Assembly (NCBI GenBank): GCA_965247175.1
Contig: OZ252006.1
Span: 1,550,001 to 1,614,000, forward strand
DNA length: 64,000 nucleotides
Direction of reading: 5' to 3'
DNA from: JANQMX01 sp965247175
Lineage (GTDB): Bacteria; Pseudomonadota; Alphaproteobacteria; Kiloniellales; DSM-21159
Shown here: one piece after another, positions 9,215 to 17,703 of the stretch
How the letters are laid out: every line of letters starts with the position of its first letter
How positions within the stretch are numbered: the stretch's first letter is position 1
The notes under the pieces: model-generated
Told to the model about the DNA's origin: nothing
Databases searched by the model: none
Seen by the model: the letters and a program-made list of their open reading frames with translations, nothing else
Program-made: the position numbers and the translations under genes

Positions 9215-9313
9215 CCGCGTATCCTCCCGGTCTCACAAAAAGCACGCTCAAAACACGTACTAAAAGTAAGTTTTAATCTAGACGGCGCGAATTTCTAAAG
9301 CAACAACAATCGC
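9215..9313 (-). promoter_or_regulatory. AT-rich promoter region of the transporter-arcABC-V-ATPase genes
   Basis: This 99-base gap is distinctly AT-rich against its surroundings. It contains an imperfect inverted repeat at 9250-9274 (AAAAC-acg-TACT-aaa-AGTA-a-GTTTT) that could be an operator. I saw no FNR-type TTGAT-N4-ATCAA box, although anaerobic control would be expected for this pathway. The promoter assignment is inferred. Confidence 0.4.
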
Positions 9314-10507
9314 TTACCCAGCCTTACGAAGCTCCGTGCAATCAAGTGTATGCTCGGCAATCATGCGCTCTTCATCGGTTGGAACCACCAGAACCAGCGG
9401 CCGGCTATCGCCCTGACTGATGCGGGTCGCACCCTCAGCATTGGCTGTTTCGTCCAGGGTGACGCCCAGCCAGGCCATCCGTTCACAGATGCTCTTGCGG
9501 ATCTCAGGCGCGTTCTCGCCGATGCCGGCAGTGAAGACGATAGCGTCGAGGCCGCCGAGGACCGAAGCGAGCGCACCCATCTCCTTGGCCGTGCGGTAAG
9601 CGAAGTAATCCAGGGCCAGCTTGGCGCCTGGCGCCTCGCTGGCCAGCAGATCACGGACATCGTTGCTGATGCCCGACAACCCCTTGAGACCACTGTCGTG
9701 ATACAGCAGGTGCTCGAGTTCGGCAGCATCCATCCCCTTGTGGCCGAGCAGGTAGAGCACCACGCCTGGGTCGAGCGCGCCCGGCCGCGTGCCCATGGGC
9801 AGACCGTCGAGCGCGGTGAATCCCATGGTGCTGTCGAGGCTGCGCCCGGCCTTGAGCGCGCAGAGCGAGGCGCCGCTGCCGAGATGGGCGACGATCAACC
9901 GGCCATCCGCCAACTCCGGCGCCACCTGCGGCAGCGCTTGGGCGATGTACTCATAAGAGAGGCCGTGAAAGCCATAGCGCCGCACGCCTTCCTCATAGAA
10001 GGCCTCGGGGATCGCGAAGCGGTCGGCAAGCTCGCCATGACCGCGGTGAAAGGCGGTGTCGAAGCAAGCCACCTGCGGCAGTCCCGGCCAACGCTCCCGG
10101 ATGGCCCTGATCGGAGCCAGATTGTTGGGCTGATGCAGCGGTGCGAGCGGTATGTAGTCTTCGAGTTCGGCAAGAACGCCGTCGTCGACCAGCACCGGCG
10201 CATCGAAGTTGGGCCCGCCATGCACCACCCGGTGGCCGACCGCCATCGGACGGGACCCGGCCAAGCGCTCTTCCAACCAATGGTTCAAGATGGCCATGGC
10301 GCTGGGCACATCGCCAACCTCGTCGGGAGTGTAGGACTGCTCGATGAGCAGAGCCCCCTCGGCGTCCTTGGCGACGAAGTGCGGTTGGGCGCCGATGCCC
10401 TCGATCTGCCCTTTGAAGCGCCGCTTGAGCTCTCCGCCCGCAACGGCAAAGAGCTGGAACTTGATGCTGGAGGATCCGGCGTTGAGAACCAGAATGCTGT
10501 CGGTCAT
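9314..10507 (-). CDS. ackA: Acetate kinase
   Basis: The 397-residue enzyme makes ATP and acetate from acetyl phosphate. ASKHA-family motifs: VLNAGSSSIKFQLF, GHRVVHGGPNF, CFDTAFHR, YGFHGLSYEY, AHLGSGASLCALKAG and FTAGIGENAPEIR; length is normal. It lies 99 bases upstream of the transporter-arc genes on the same strand, so both ATP-yielding kinases of the region are together. No phosphotransacetylase or phosphoketolase is in the window; the acetyl-phosphate source must be elsewhere. Confidence 0.96.
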   Translation of the reverse strand: MTDSILVLNAGSSSIKFQLFAVAGGELKRRFKGQIEGIGAQPHFVAKDAEGALLIEQSYTPDEVGDVPSAMAILNHWLEERLAGSRPMAVGHRVVHGGPNFDAPVLVDDGVLAELEDYIPLAPLHQPNNLAPIRAIRERWPGLPQVACFDTAFHRGHGELADRFAIPEAFYEEGVRRYGFHGLSYEYIAQALPQVAPELADGRLIVAHLGSGASLCALKAGRSLDSTMGFTALDGLPMGTRPGALDPGVVLYLLGHKGMDAAELEHLLYHDSGLKGLSGISNDVRDLLASEAPGAKLALDYFAYRTAKEMGALASVLGGLDAIVFTAGIGENAPEIRKSICERMAWLGVTLDETANAEGATRISQGDSRPLVLVVPTDEERMIAEHTLDCTELRKAG

Positions 10508-10653
10508 GGCGCGGGGCTGCCTTGCCTATCTTCCTTCCGGAGCCTAGTGCCCCTTCCGCCGGCACACCAGTCTCGGCGGATTAAGTATTTATGTCGCGAG
10601 TACAACAGCATAGGCCATCGTACCGCACCACCCCAACCATCGTCGTTCAAGCT

Positions 10654-11412
10654 CTAAACAGGAGCCCATTCGACGGTGGAAGCAAATAGATAGCCCGCGC
10701 CGTAGACCGTCCGGATCAGACCCTTCTTCCCATCAGCCGTCTGCAGCTTCTTGCGCAGCCGGGAGATGCGTACGTCGATGGCTCGATCGAAGCTCTCCTC
10801 GCTCCCCGCCTTCGTCAGAAGAAAATCCCGCGTCAGCACCCTCTGCGGCGCCTCCAGGAAAGCTTGCAGCAGGCGCGCCTCGGCGGCGCTGAGTTCCACA
10901 TCGGCGCCCTGCGGCGAAGTCAGGGTCATACTACCGGCATCGAAGCGCCAGCCGGCAAAGTGCGCGACGGCCGCGGCGGGAGCTTCGCCCGAGCTTTCTC
11001 CTTCGAAGCGCCGCAGGACAGAGCGCACGCGGGCCACCACCTCGCGCGGGTCGAAAGGCTTGATGACGTAGTCGTCGGCGCCTAGCTCCAGACCCACGAT
11101 GCGGTCAGAGGGATGCTGCCGGGCCGAGAGAATGATGACCGGCGTATCCGCCTGCTCGCGAATGCGCCGCAAGAGGTTCATGCCGTCGCCGTCCGGCAGT
11201 CCAAGGTCCAGCAGACAGAGGCTCGGCGCTTCCTGCCGCAACGCGGTAAGGAAGGCGCCGCCCGAGCTGTAGCTCTTGGTACGGAAGCCGTGCTCCTCCA
11301 GCGTGCGGGCGATCATCTCCGCGATCGGCCGCTCATCTTCGACGATGGCAATGGTCTTGCTCATAGGCAACGGTGGCGAGGCTGGCTCGCTGGCGCTCTC
11401 CATCCTTGTCAC
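10654..11412 (-). CDS. OmpR-family response regulator
   Basis: A receiver domain (IAIVEDERPIAEMIARTL, phospho-acceptor Asp in LCLLDLGLPDGDG, switch VIILSARQ, Lys in DYVIKPFDP) is followed by a winged-helix DNA-binding domain (SAAEARLLQAFLEAP, DVRISRLRKKLQ, IRTVYGAGYLF). The frame opens with GTG at 11412 overlapping the stop of the kinase gene by four bases, which argues for coupled translation; an ATG at 11364 (MSKTIAIVEDE) gives the usual domain start but has no clear ribosome binding site. Partner of the hybrid kinase upstream; targets may include the divergent ABC operon or ackA downstream. Confidence 0.92.
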   Translation of the reverse strand: MTRMESASEPASPPLPMSKTIAIVEDERPIAEMIARTLEEHGFRTKSYSSGGAFLTALRQEAPSLCLLDLGLPDGDGMNLLRRIREQADTPVIILSARQHPSDRIVGLELGADDYVIKPFDPREVVARVRSVLRRFEGESSGEAPAAAVAHFAGWRFDAGSMTLTSPQGADVELSAAEARLLQAFLEAPQRVLTRDFLLTKAGSEESFDRAIDVRISRLRKKLQTADGKKGLIRTVYGAGYLFASTVEWAPV

Positions 11413-13358
11413 GCCGAGCGCCCGATGAGCCCGGCCAGGGCCTCTGTCGCGAAGGGCTTGGGCAAGACCGGGAAAGGACAGCCTGCCAGCGCCTCCCGGT
11501 CCTGGCCCTGGGCGAAACCGCTGATCAGGCCGACCTTGATGGTGGGCGTGATGGACTTGGCTTGCCTGGCCAATGCGATGCCGTTCATCTCGCCGGGCAT
11601 AATGATGTCTGAGACGAGATAGCGGATCTCGTCGACCGACCGGATCATCTCGAGCGCTTCCTCCGCGTCCTCGGTCTCCAGGACGCTGAAGCCGAGATCG
11701 ATGAGCTGGCGGCGTACCACGGCGCGCACAGCGGCATCGTCCTCCACCAGAAGCACCAGTTCACCCTGCCCCTCCGCCAAAGGCGCTTCATCCAGGTCCT
11801 CGAACGCCTCCGCCGGCGCATCGTCTGCTGCGGCCGCATCGGCGCAGGGCAGATAGAGGGTGATGCAGCAACCATCACCCGGCTGCGAGCGCAGGGCCAC
11901 GGTTCCCGAGGCGTGGCGGGCAAAGCCGTAGACTGTGCTGAGACCCAGGCCGTTGCCGGCACCGAATGCCTTGGTGGTGTAGAAGGGCTCGAAGGCGCGC
12001 TGGCGAGTCACCTCGCTCATGCCCATGCCGTCGTCCTCGACATCGATGCGCACGTAGTCTCCCGGCTGAAGCTCGAGTTCCGCTGCACGCTCGGCCTCCA
12101 GTCGCTCCTCGCCAACGGCATAGAGGATGCGCCCGCTGCCGTTCATCGCATCGCGCGCGTTGAGCGCCAGATTGAGCAAGGCGTTCTCCAGCTGGCTGCG
12201 ATCGACGCGCGTGGGCCGTGGGGCGTCCTTGATTTGAACCACGATCTCGATAGAGTTGGGCAAGGAACGGCGCAGCAGCCGCGCGAGATCGTTCAAGGTT
12301 GCAGCCACGTCGATCGGTCGCGGGTCGACCGCCCCGCCCCGCGCAAAGGCCAAGAGACGGCTGATCAGGCTTGCCCCGCGATTGGCGGCTTCGATCGCCG
12401 GCTCGACCAGCTCGACGAGGTCCTCGTCATCGTCCGCACGAGCCTTCACATCCTTCAAGTTGCCGAGAATGATGGTCAGCAAGTTGTTGAAATCGTGTGC
12501 CACGCCCCCGGTCAGCTGGCCGATGGCTTCCATCTTCTGCGACTGCCTCAGCGCCGCCTCACGCTGGTTCTGCTCGGTGACATCCAAGGAGAGGACGAAG
12601 CAGCCCCGGACGATGCCTGCGGGGTCCACGTCCGGCAGCAGCGTGCTGCGCATGTCGGCATAGGCGCCGCTTGGCCCCTTACGGCGATACTCGTAAGTCA
12701 CCTCCTCGCCGTTCAGAGCCCGTCCTATCCTCGGCTCGAGTTCCTGAAACAGGCTCTCGCCCAGGACCTCCACGACCGGCCGGTCTTGCATGGCCGCAAC
12801 ACTCAGCCCGAACCAGCTGGCATAGCGGCGGTTGGCGAAGGTGTAGCAGGGTCGCGTGTCGATGTAGGCGATCAGCGCGGGGATCGCATCGGTGATGAGA
12901 CGAAGACGCTCCTCGCTGTGCCGCAGGTCGGAGGTGCGCTCGGCGACGGCTTGCTCCAGTGCTTCCTCGCGCTGACGCTGATCGGTGATGTCCGTGTAGG
13001 TGGTGACGAAGCCACCGCCCGGAAGCGGGTCGCCTTTCACGGCAATGACCGAGCCATTGGGCCGCGTGCGCTCGAGGTAGTGCGGGTGGAAACTGCGTGC
13101 CTTCTCCACCCGTTCGGCGACCAGGGCCTCGACGTCGCCATCGCCGTACTCGCCGCGCTCGGCGTTGTGGCGCATGAACTCCGAGAAGTGGGTGCCGATT
13201 TCGGCCAGGTGCTCGGGAAACTCCAGAAGATCGAAGAAGTGCTTGTTGCGCCCGACCAGGCGCAACTCGCCATCGAAGGCGGTGAAGCCCTGGTTGATGT
13301 GGTCCAGGGCGGCTTGCAGCAGCCTTAGCTGCTGCTGCTCAGATGAGCCTTCCGGCAT
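11409..13358 (-). CDS. PAS-domain hybrid histidine kinase
   Basis: A 649-residue, apparently soluble kinase. In order: a PAS_7-type domain (roughly residues 10-120, ending GGGFVTTYTDIT), a short coiled linker, a second PAS (about 150-255), HisKA with the phospho-His in GGVAHDFNNLL, an HATPase domain (LNLALNARDAM, GMGMSEVTRQRAFEPFYTTK, GLGLSTVYGF) and a C-terminal receiver with VSDIIMPG. No membrane helix is evident, so it senses an intracellular signal. ATG at 13358 preferred over the longer frame (MCVGLSRAG). The first PAS is about 78% identical by eye to the PAS fused to the ABC ATPase divergent to it. Confidence 0.92.
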   Translation of the reverse strand: MPEGSSEQQQLRLLQAALDHINQGFTAFDGELRLVGRNKHFFDLLEFPEHLAEIGTHFSEFMRHNAERGEYGDGDVEALVAERVEKARSFHPHYLERTRPNGSVIAVKGDPLPGGGFVTTYTDITDQRQREEALEQAVAERTSDLRHSEERLRLITDAIPALIAYIDTRPCYTFANRRYASWFGLSVAAMQDRPVVEVLGESLFQELEPRIGRALNGEEVTYEYRRKGPSGAYADMRSTLLPDVDPAGIVRGCFVLSLDVTEQNQREAALRQSQKMEAIGQLTGGVAHDFNNLLTIILGNLKDVKARADDDEDLVELVEPAIEAANRGASLISRLLAFARGGAVDPRPIDVAATLNDLARLLRRSLPNSIEIVVQIKDAPRPTRVDRSQLENALLNLALNARDAMNGSGRILYAVGEERLEAERAAELELQPGDYVRIDVEDDGMGMSEVTRQRAFEPFYTTKAFGAGNGLGLSTVYGFARHASGTVALRSQPGDGCCITLYLPCADAAAADDAPAEAFEDLDEAPLAEGQGELVLLVEDDAAVRAVVRRQLIDLGFSVLETEDAEEALEMIRSVDEIRYLVSDIIMPGEMNGIALARQAKSITPTIKVGLISGFAQGQDREALAGCPFPVLPKPFATEALAGLIGRSA

Positions 13359-13607
13359 GGCGAAACGCGCTCCAGCTCGAGACAATCCGACACACAAGTG
13401 TTGTACACCAAATAATACGCATCAACCCGAATGAAATATTCTGAATTTCTTCCGCAACAATTCGCAACAATTCAAACAAACTTCAGAAAAGACACCTCCC
13501 TAGTCTCGGCCTCAACAAAAGAAAGCGGGGCCAAGACGACCCCGTCATCATAGTGGGAGGACCGACACCTGGCCATTGCCAGCCATACGACAGGTGAGGA
13601 TGGGCAG
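13359..13607. promoter_or_regulatory. Divergent promoter region between the PAS kinase and the PAS-ABC operon
   Basis: AT-rich intergenic DNA. It holds a tandem 10-base direct repeat GCAACAATTC at 13454-13463 and 13464-13473, an inverted repeat GAAAT-N7-ATTTC at 13433-13449, and a small GC hairpin (CGGGG/CCCCG) at 13526-13544 in the leader of the rightward operon. The direct repeat is a plausible site for the OmpR-type regulator, which family members often bind as direct repeats; this is inference. Confidence 0.5.
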
Positions 13608-14708
13608 TTGCAGGCCTTGCAGGCCGCGTTGGAGCAGCTCGATCAGGGTATCACCGTGTTCGACCGAGAGCTGCGCCTGGTCGGCTGGAACCAGCGCTTC
13701 TTCGAGCTCTTGGAGTTCCCGCAGCGTCTGGCTCAGACGGGCACACATTTCTCTGATTTCATGCGCCACAACGCCGAGCGCGGCGAGTACGGCGACGGCG
13801 ACATCGAGGCCCTGGTATCGGAGCGGGTCGAGATCGCGCGCAGCTTCCGCCCCCACTATCTGGAACGGGTCCGGCCCAACGGCGCGGTCATCGCGGTCAA
13901 GGGCGAGCCGCTCCCCGGCGGCGGCTTCGTCACGACCTACACGGACATCACGAAAGACCGCCGCTACATTCTGGAGACCGATGGCTTGACCAAGGAATTC
14001 AAAGGTTTCGTCGCGGTTCGTAACGTCAATCTCAAGGTCCGCAAGGGCACGATCCACGCCATGATCGGGCCCAACGGCGCCGGCAAGACCACCGTCTTCA
14101 ACCTCCTCACCCGCTTTCTTCCCGTCAGCAGCGGCAGCATCCGCTTCAAGGGCAAGGACATCACGCAGACCGGCGCCGATGCCATCGCTCGCATGGGCAT
14201 CGTGCGCTCCTTCCAGATCTCATCTGTCTTCCCGCATCTCAGCGTGCGCGAGAACGTCCGGGTCGCCCTGCAGCGCAAGTATGGCCGCGACTCCCAATTC
14301 TGGCGCCCGGCGCGGGAGCTTGATGGCCTGAACGACGAGGCCGAGCAGCTGCTGTTCGAGGTCGGCCTGGAGGACTACGCCGAGCTGATGGCCGTGGAGC
14401 TGCCCTACGGCCGCAAGCGCGCCCTGGAGATCGCCACGACCTTGGCGCTCGACCCCGAAGTCATGCTGCTCGACGAGCCGACCCAGGGCATGGGCCACGA
14501 GGACATCGGCCGCATCACCGACCTCATCCGCAAGGTCGCGCAGAACCGCACCATTCTGATGGTCGAGCACAATCTCAGCGTCGTCGCCAATCTCTCCCAG
14601 TGGATCACGGTACTGCAGCGCGGCGAGATCCTGGCGGAAGGCACCTACGGCGAAGTGTCGCGCAACCCCGATGTGATCGAAGCCTACATGGGGTCGGCCC
14701 ATGCCTAA
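13608..14708 (+). CDS. PAS domain fused to a LivG-type ABC transporter ATPase
   Basis: A 366-residue fusion. Residues 1-118 are a PAS_7-type domain ending GGGFVTTYTDIT; from residue ~125 (YILETDGLTKEFKGF) a complete branched-chain amino-acid-type LivG ATPase follows: Walker A GPNGAGKTT at ~154, Q-loop RSFQISSVF, signature LPYGRKRALEIA, Walker B VMLLDEPTQGM and H-loop MVEHNL. The TTG at 13608 has GGTGAGGA seven bases upstream; an ATT or CTG further upstream is possible. LivG normally starts at the ILET segment, so the PAS is an added sensory module. It stays in frame with no stop or frameshift. Overlaps livF by eight bases. Confidence 0.9.
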   Translation: MQALQAALEQLDQGITVFDRELRLVGWNQRFFELLEFPQRLAQTGTHFSDFMRHNAERGEYGDGDIEALVSERVEIARSFRPHYLERVRPNGAVIAVKGEPLPGGGFVTTYTDITKDRRYILETDGLTKEFKGFVAVRNVNLKVRKGTIHAMIGPNGAGKTTVFNLLTRFLPVSSGSIRFKGKDITQTGADAIARMGIVRSFQISSVFPHLSVRENVRVALQRKYGRDSQFWRPARELDGLNDEAEQLLFEVGLEDYAELMAVELPYGRKRALEIATTLALDPEVMLLDEPTQGMGHEDIGRITDLIRKVAQNRTILMVEHNLSVVANLSQWITVLQRGEILAEGTYGEVSRNPDVIEAYMGSAHA

Positions 14709-15480
14709 CAGCGACATTCCCATCGTCGCCGGCTCGGAGGCCGCCATGAGGGCGTCGGGAGCCGCCCAAGGCGATACAGAGCCGGTCATCAAGGTCGAAG
14801 GCCTGCAGGCCTACTACGGCGAATCCCACATCCTGCACGGCGTGGACTTGACGGTTCACGAGGGTGAGCTGGTGACCCTGCTGGGCCGCAACGGCGCCGG
14901 CAAAACGACCACCCTCAAATCCATCATCGGCATGGTCGGCCAGCGCGCCGGCTCCATCCGCGTGCTGGGGCAGGAAACCGTCAATCTCAAGTCCAACCGC
15001 ATCGCACGGCTGGGCATCGCCTACTGCCCGGAAGAACGCGGCATCTTCTCCAGCCTCTCGGTAGAGGAGAACCTCTATCTGCCGCCCGTCATCGGCGAAG
15101 GCGGCGTCAGCGTCGAGGAGCTCTTCGAGCTTTTTCCGAACCTCAAGGAACGGCGCGGCACCAAGCAAGGCACCCGCTTGTCCGGCGGCGAGCAGCAGAT
15201 GCTGGCCATCGCCCGCATTCTCCGGACGGGCGCCAAGGTGTTGCTGCTCGACGAGCCCACCGAGGGCTTGGCTCCGGTCATCGTCCAGCAGATCGGCAAC
15301 ATCATCCGCAAGCTCAAGGAGCGCGGCTTCACCATCCTGCTGGTCGAGCAGAACTTCCGCTTCGCCGCCGGCCTGGCCGAGCGCAACTACGTCATGGAAG
15401 ACGGGCGGATCGTCGACATGGTGCGGCATGACGAGCTGGCGGCGAAGGAAGCGCAACTCCAGGAATTCCTGGGCGTATGA
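14701..15480 (+). CDS. livF: LivF-type ABC transporter ATPase
   Basis: A 259-residue ATP-binding subunit. Walker A GRNGAGKTTTLKSI, signature RLSGGEQQMLAIARIL, Walker B KVLLLDEPTEGLAPV and ILLVEQNF H-loop place it in the LivF branch. An N-terminal extension of about 28 residues (MPNSDIPIVAGSEAAMRAS) precedes the usual IKVEGLQAYYG start; an internal ATG at 14746 is an alternative. Overlap with the upstream PAS-LivG gene implies coupled translation. The symbol marks family position, not a proven leucine substrate. Confidence 0.9.
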   Translation: MPNSDIPIVAGSEAAMRASGAAQGDTEPVIKVEGLQAYYGESHILHGVDLTVHEGELVTLLGRNGAGKTTTLKSIIGMVGQRAGSIRVLGQETVNLKSNRIARLGIAYCPEERGIFSSLSVEENLYLPPVIGEGGVSVEELFELFPNLKERRGTKQGTRLSGGEQQMLAIARILRTGAKVLLLDEPTEGLAPVIVQQIGNIIRKLKERGFTILLVEQNFRFAAGLAERNYVMEDGRIVDMVRHDELAAKEAQLQEFLGV

Positions 15481-15522
15481 CGCGACGTTGTGACACCGAA
15501 TGAAAAAGAGAGGACAGAAAAC

Positions 15523-16746
15523 ATGTTGAGGAAAACCCTTCTCGCGACCGCCTTCGGCGCAAGCGTCTTCGCTGCGGGCGCCATGGCCCAAAGCGCCATT
15601 GCAGCCGAGCTCTCGGACGACATGGTCAAAATCGGCGTGCTGACGGACATGGCCGCGGTCTACGCCGACCTGTCCGGCGACGGCTCCGTGCTGGCCACCC
15701 GCATGGCGGTGGAGGACTTTGGCGGCAGCGTGCTCGGCAAGCCGATCGAGATTGTCTCCGCCGACCATCAGAACAAGGCAGACATCGCCGCCTCCAAGGC
15801 GCGCGAGTGGATCGACACCCAAGGCGTCGACATGATCACCGACCTGGTGACCTCCTCGGTGGCGCTGGCCGTCCAGGAAGTCGGGCGGGAGAAGAACCGC
15901 ATCACCATGGTGACCGGTGCCGCGACCTCTCGCCTGACCGGTGAGAGCTGCTCGCCGCTCGGCTTCCATTGGGCCTATGACACCTACTCTCTCGCCAACG
16001 GCACCGGCACCGCCGTGGTGAAGAACGGCGGGGATACTTGGTTCTTCATCACCGCCGACTACGCCTTCGGCCACTCGCTGGAAGGCGATGTCTCCAACAT
16101 CGTCGAGGCCAACGGCGGCGAGGTGCTCGGCACCATCCGCCATCCTTTCCCGTCTTCGGACTTCGCCTCCTTCCTGCTGCAAGCTCAAGCCTCGGGCGCC
16201 AAGATCGTCGGCCTGGCCAACGCCGGCTCCGACACCATCAACGCCATCAAGCAGGCCTCGGAGTTCGGCATCGTCGAGGGCGGCCAGAACCTTGCCGGGC
16301 TTCTGATGTTCGTCACGGACATCCACAGCCTAGGCCTCAACGCCGCCCAAGGTCTGTTCATGACCACCGGCTGGTACTGGGATCTGAACGATGAGACGCG
16401 GGCCTGGGCCGCGCGCTTCGAGGCCGAGTCCGGCAAGAAGCCGACCATGATCCAGGTCGGCACCTACTCGGCCGTGCTGAGCTACCTGAAGGCGGTCGAG
16501 AAGGCCGGCACCGACGAGGCCGGCGCCGTCGCCGAAGCCCTCAAGTCCATGCCGGTCAATGACGTCTTCGCCAACGGCGGCACGGTCTACCCGAACGGCC
16601 GCATGGCGCACGACATGTACCTCGCCCAGGTGAAGACCCCGGGTGAGTCGTCGGGCGACTGGGACTACCTCAACATCGTGCGCACCATCCCGGCCGCCGA
16701 AGCCTTCCAGGACCCGACGAAGAGCGGCTGCGCGCTGAGCCAATAA
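15523..16746 (+). CDS. livK: Periplasmic substrate-binding protein of the Liv-type ABC transporter
   Basis: A 407-residue type-1 periplasmic binding protein. Signal peptide of about 35 residues (MLRKTLLATAFGASVFAAGA, cleavage near AIAAELS) then IKIGVLTDM-like VKIGVLTDMAAVYADLSG. The ATG at 15523 follows GAGAGGA; the longer GTG frame lacks a site. It delivers the ligand to the LivH/LivM permeases. The protein belongs to the broad LivK family whose members bind amino acids, amides or small carboxylates; the adjoining acyl-CoA synthetase suggests an organic acid, by inference only. Confidence 0.9.
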   Translation: MLRKTLLATAFGASVFAAGAMAQSAIAAELSDDMVKIGVLTDMAAVYADLSGDGSVLATRMAVEDFGGSVLGKPIEIVSADHQNKADIAASKAREWIDTQGVDMITDLVTSSVALAVQEVGREKNRITMVTGAATSRLTGESCSPLGFHWAYDTYSLANGTGTAVVKNGGDTWFFITADYAFGHSLEGDVSNIVEANGGEVLGTIRHPFPSSDFASFLLQAQASGAKIVGLANAGSDTINAIKQASEFGIVEGGQNLAGLLMFVTDIHSLGLNAAQGLFMTTGWYWDLNDETRAWAARFEAESGKKPTMIQVGTYSAVLSYLKAVEKAGTDEAGAVAEALKSMPVNDVFANGGTVYPNGRMAHDMYLAQVKTPGESSGDWDYLNIVRTIPAAEAFQDPTKSGCALSQ

Positions 16747-16782
16747 CGATCCACTGCAACGGCTGTCTGTGGGCGAAATCCG

Positions 16783-17700
16783 ATGACGATGGTTTTTGAC
16801 GTTCCGCTGTCTTTCCTGGCCTTGCAGCTCTTCATCGGGCTGCAGAACGGGGCTTTCTACGCGCTGCTCAGCCTTGGGCTCGCCGTCATCTTCGGGATGC
16901 TCAACGTCATCAATTTCGCCCACGGTGCCCAGTACATGCTGGGTGCCTTCGCCACCTGGCTCGGCCTCGAGTATCTCGGCATCTCCTATTGGTGGTCGCT
17001 CCTTCTCGTGCCGATCGTGCTCGGGCTCTTCGGCATTCTGATCGAGCGGGCGCTGCTGCGCTGGCTCTATGACCTGGACCACCTCTATGGCCTGCTGCTG
17101 ACCTTCGGCCTGGTGCTCATCATCGAGGGCTTGGTGACCGATGGCTTCGGCTCCTCGGGCCTGCCCTATGACAAGCCAGCTCTCTTCGCCGGCTCCGAAC
17201 GCCTCGCGCTCAGCGGGCTGACCGGGAACGAGCGCGATTTCATGGTGGTGCCGATCTATCGCCTCTGGATCATCGTGGCCGCGGTCGTCCTCTGTATCGC
17301 GACCTGGTACATGATCGAGCGGACGCGGCTCGGCAGCTACCTCCGGGCCGCGACCGAGAACCCGGCATTGGTCCGCGCCTTCGGGGTCAATGTGCCGCTG
17401 CTGATCACCCTGACCTACGGCTTCGGCGTCGCCCTGGCCGGCTTCGCCGGCGTGCTGGCGGCCGGCCTGCAGGCGATCACGCCGCATATGGGCAGCAACC
17501 TCATCATCGTCGTCTTCGCCGTGGTGGTGATCGGCGGCATGGGCTCCATCCTGGGCTCGGTCATCACCAGCTTCGCCCTCGGTCTCGTGGAAGCGATCAC
17601 CCGCATCGCCTACCCCGAGGCCTCCAACATTGTCATCTTCGTGATCATGATCCTGGTGCTGCTGACGCGGCCCGCCGGGCTGTTCGGACGGGAGGCCTGA
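16783..17700 (+). CDS. livH: LivH-type ABC transporter permease
   Basis: A 305-residue permease with about eight membrane helices. The N-terminus (FIGLQNGAFYALLSLGLAVI) with VINFAHGAQYMLGAF, the cytoplasmic LRAATENPALVRAFGVNVP coupling segment, and the C-terminal VVVIGGMGSILGSV and ITRIAYPEAS are LivH hallmarks. It lies 36 bases after livK and three bases before livM. Confidence 0.92.
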   Translation: MTMVFDVPLSFLALQLFIGLQNGAFYALLSLGLAVIFGMLNVINFAHGAQYMLGAFATWLGLEYLGISYWWSLLLVPIVLGLFGILIERALLRWLYDLDHLYGLLLTFGLVLIIEGLVTDGFGSSGLPYDKPALFAGSERLALSGLTGNERDFMVVPIYRLWIIVAAVVLCIATWYMIERTRLGSYLRAATENPALVRAFGVNVPLLITLTYGFGVALAGFAGVLAAGLQAITPHMGSNLIIVVFAVVVIGGMGSILGSVITSFALGLVEAITRIAYPEASNIVIFVIMILVLLTRPAGLFGREA

Positions 17701-17703
17701 ACC

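Noticed and set aside
9215..10653. FNR/Anr box for the arginine deiminase or acetate kinase promoters
   Set aside because: No TTGAT-N4-ATCAA-like sequence was seen in either intergenic gap.
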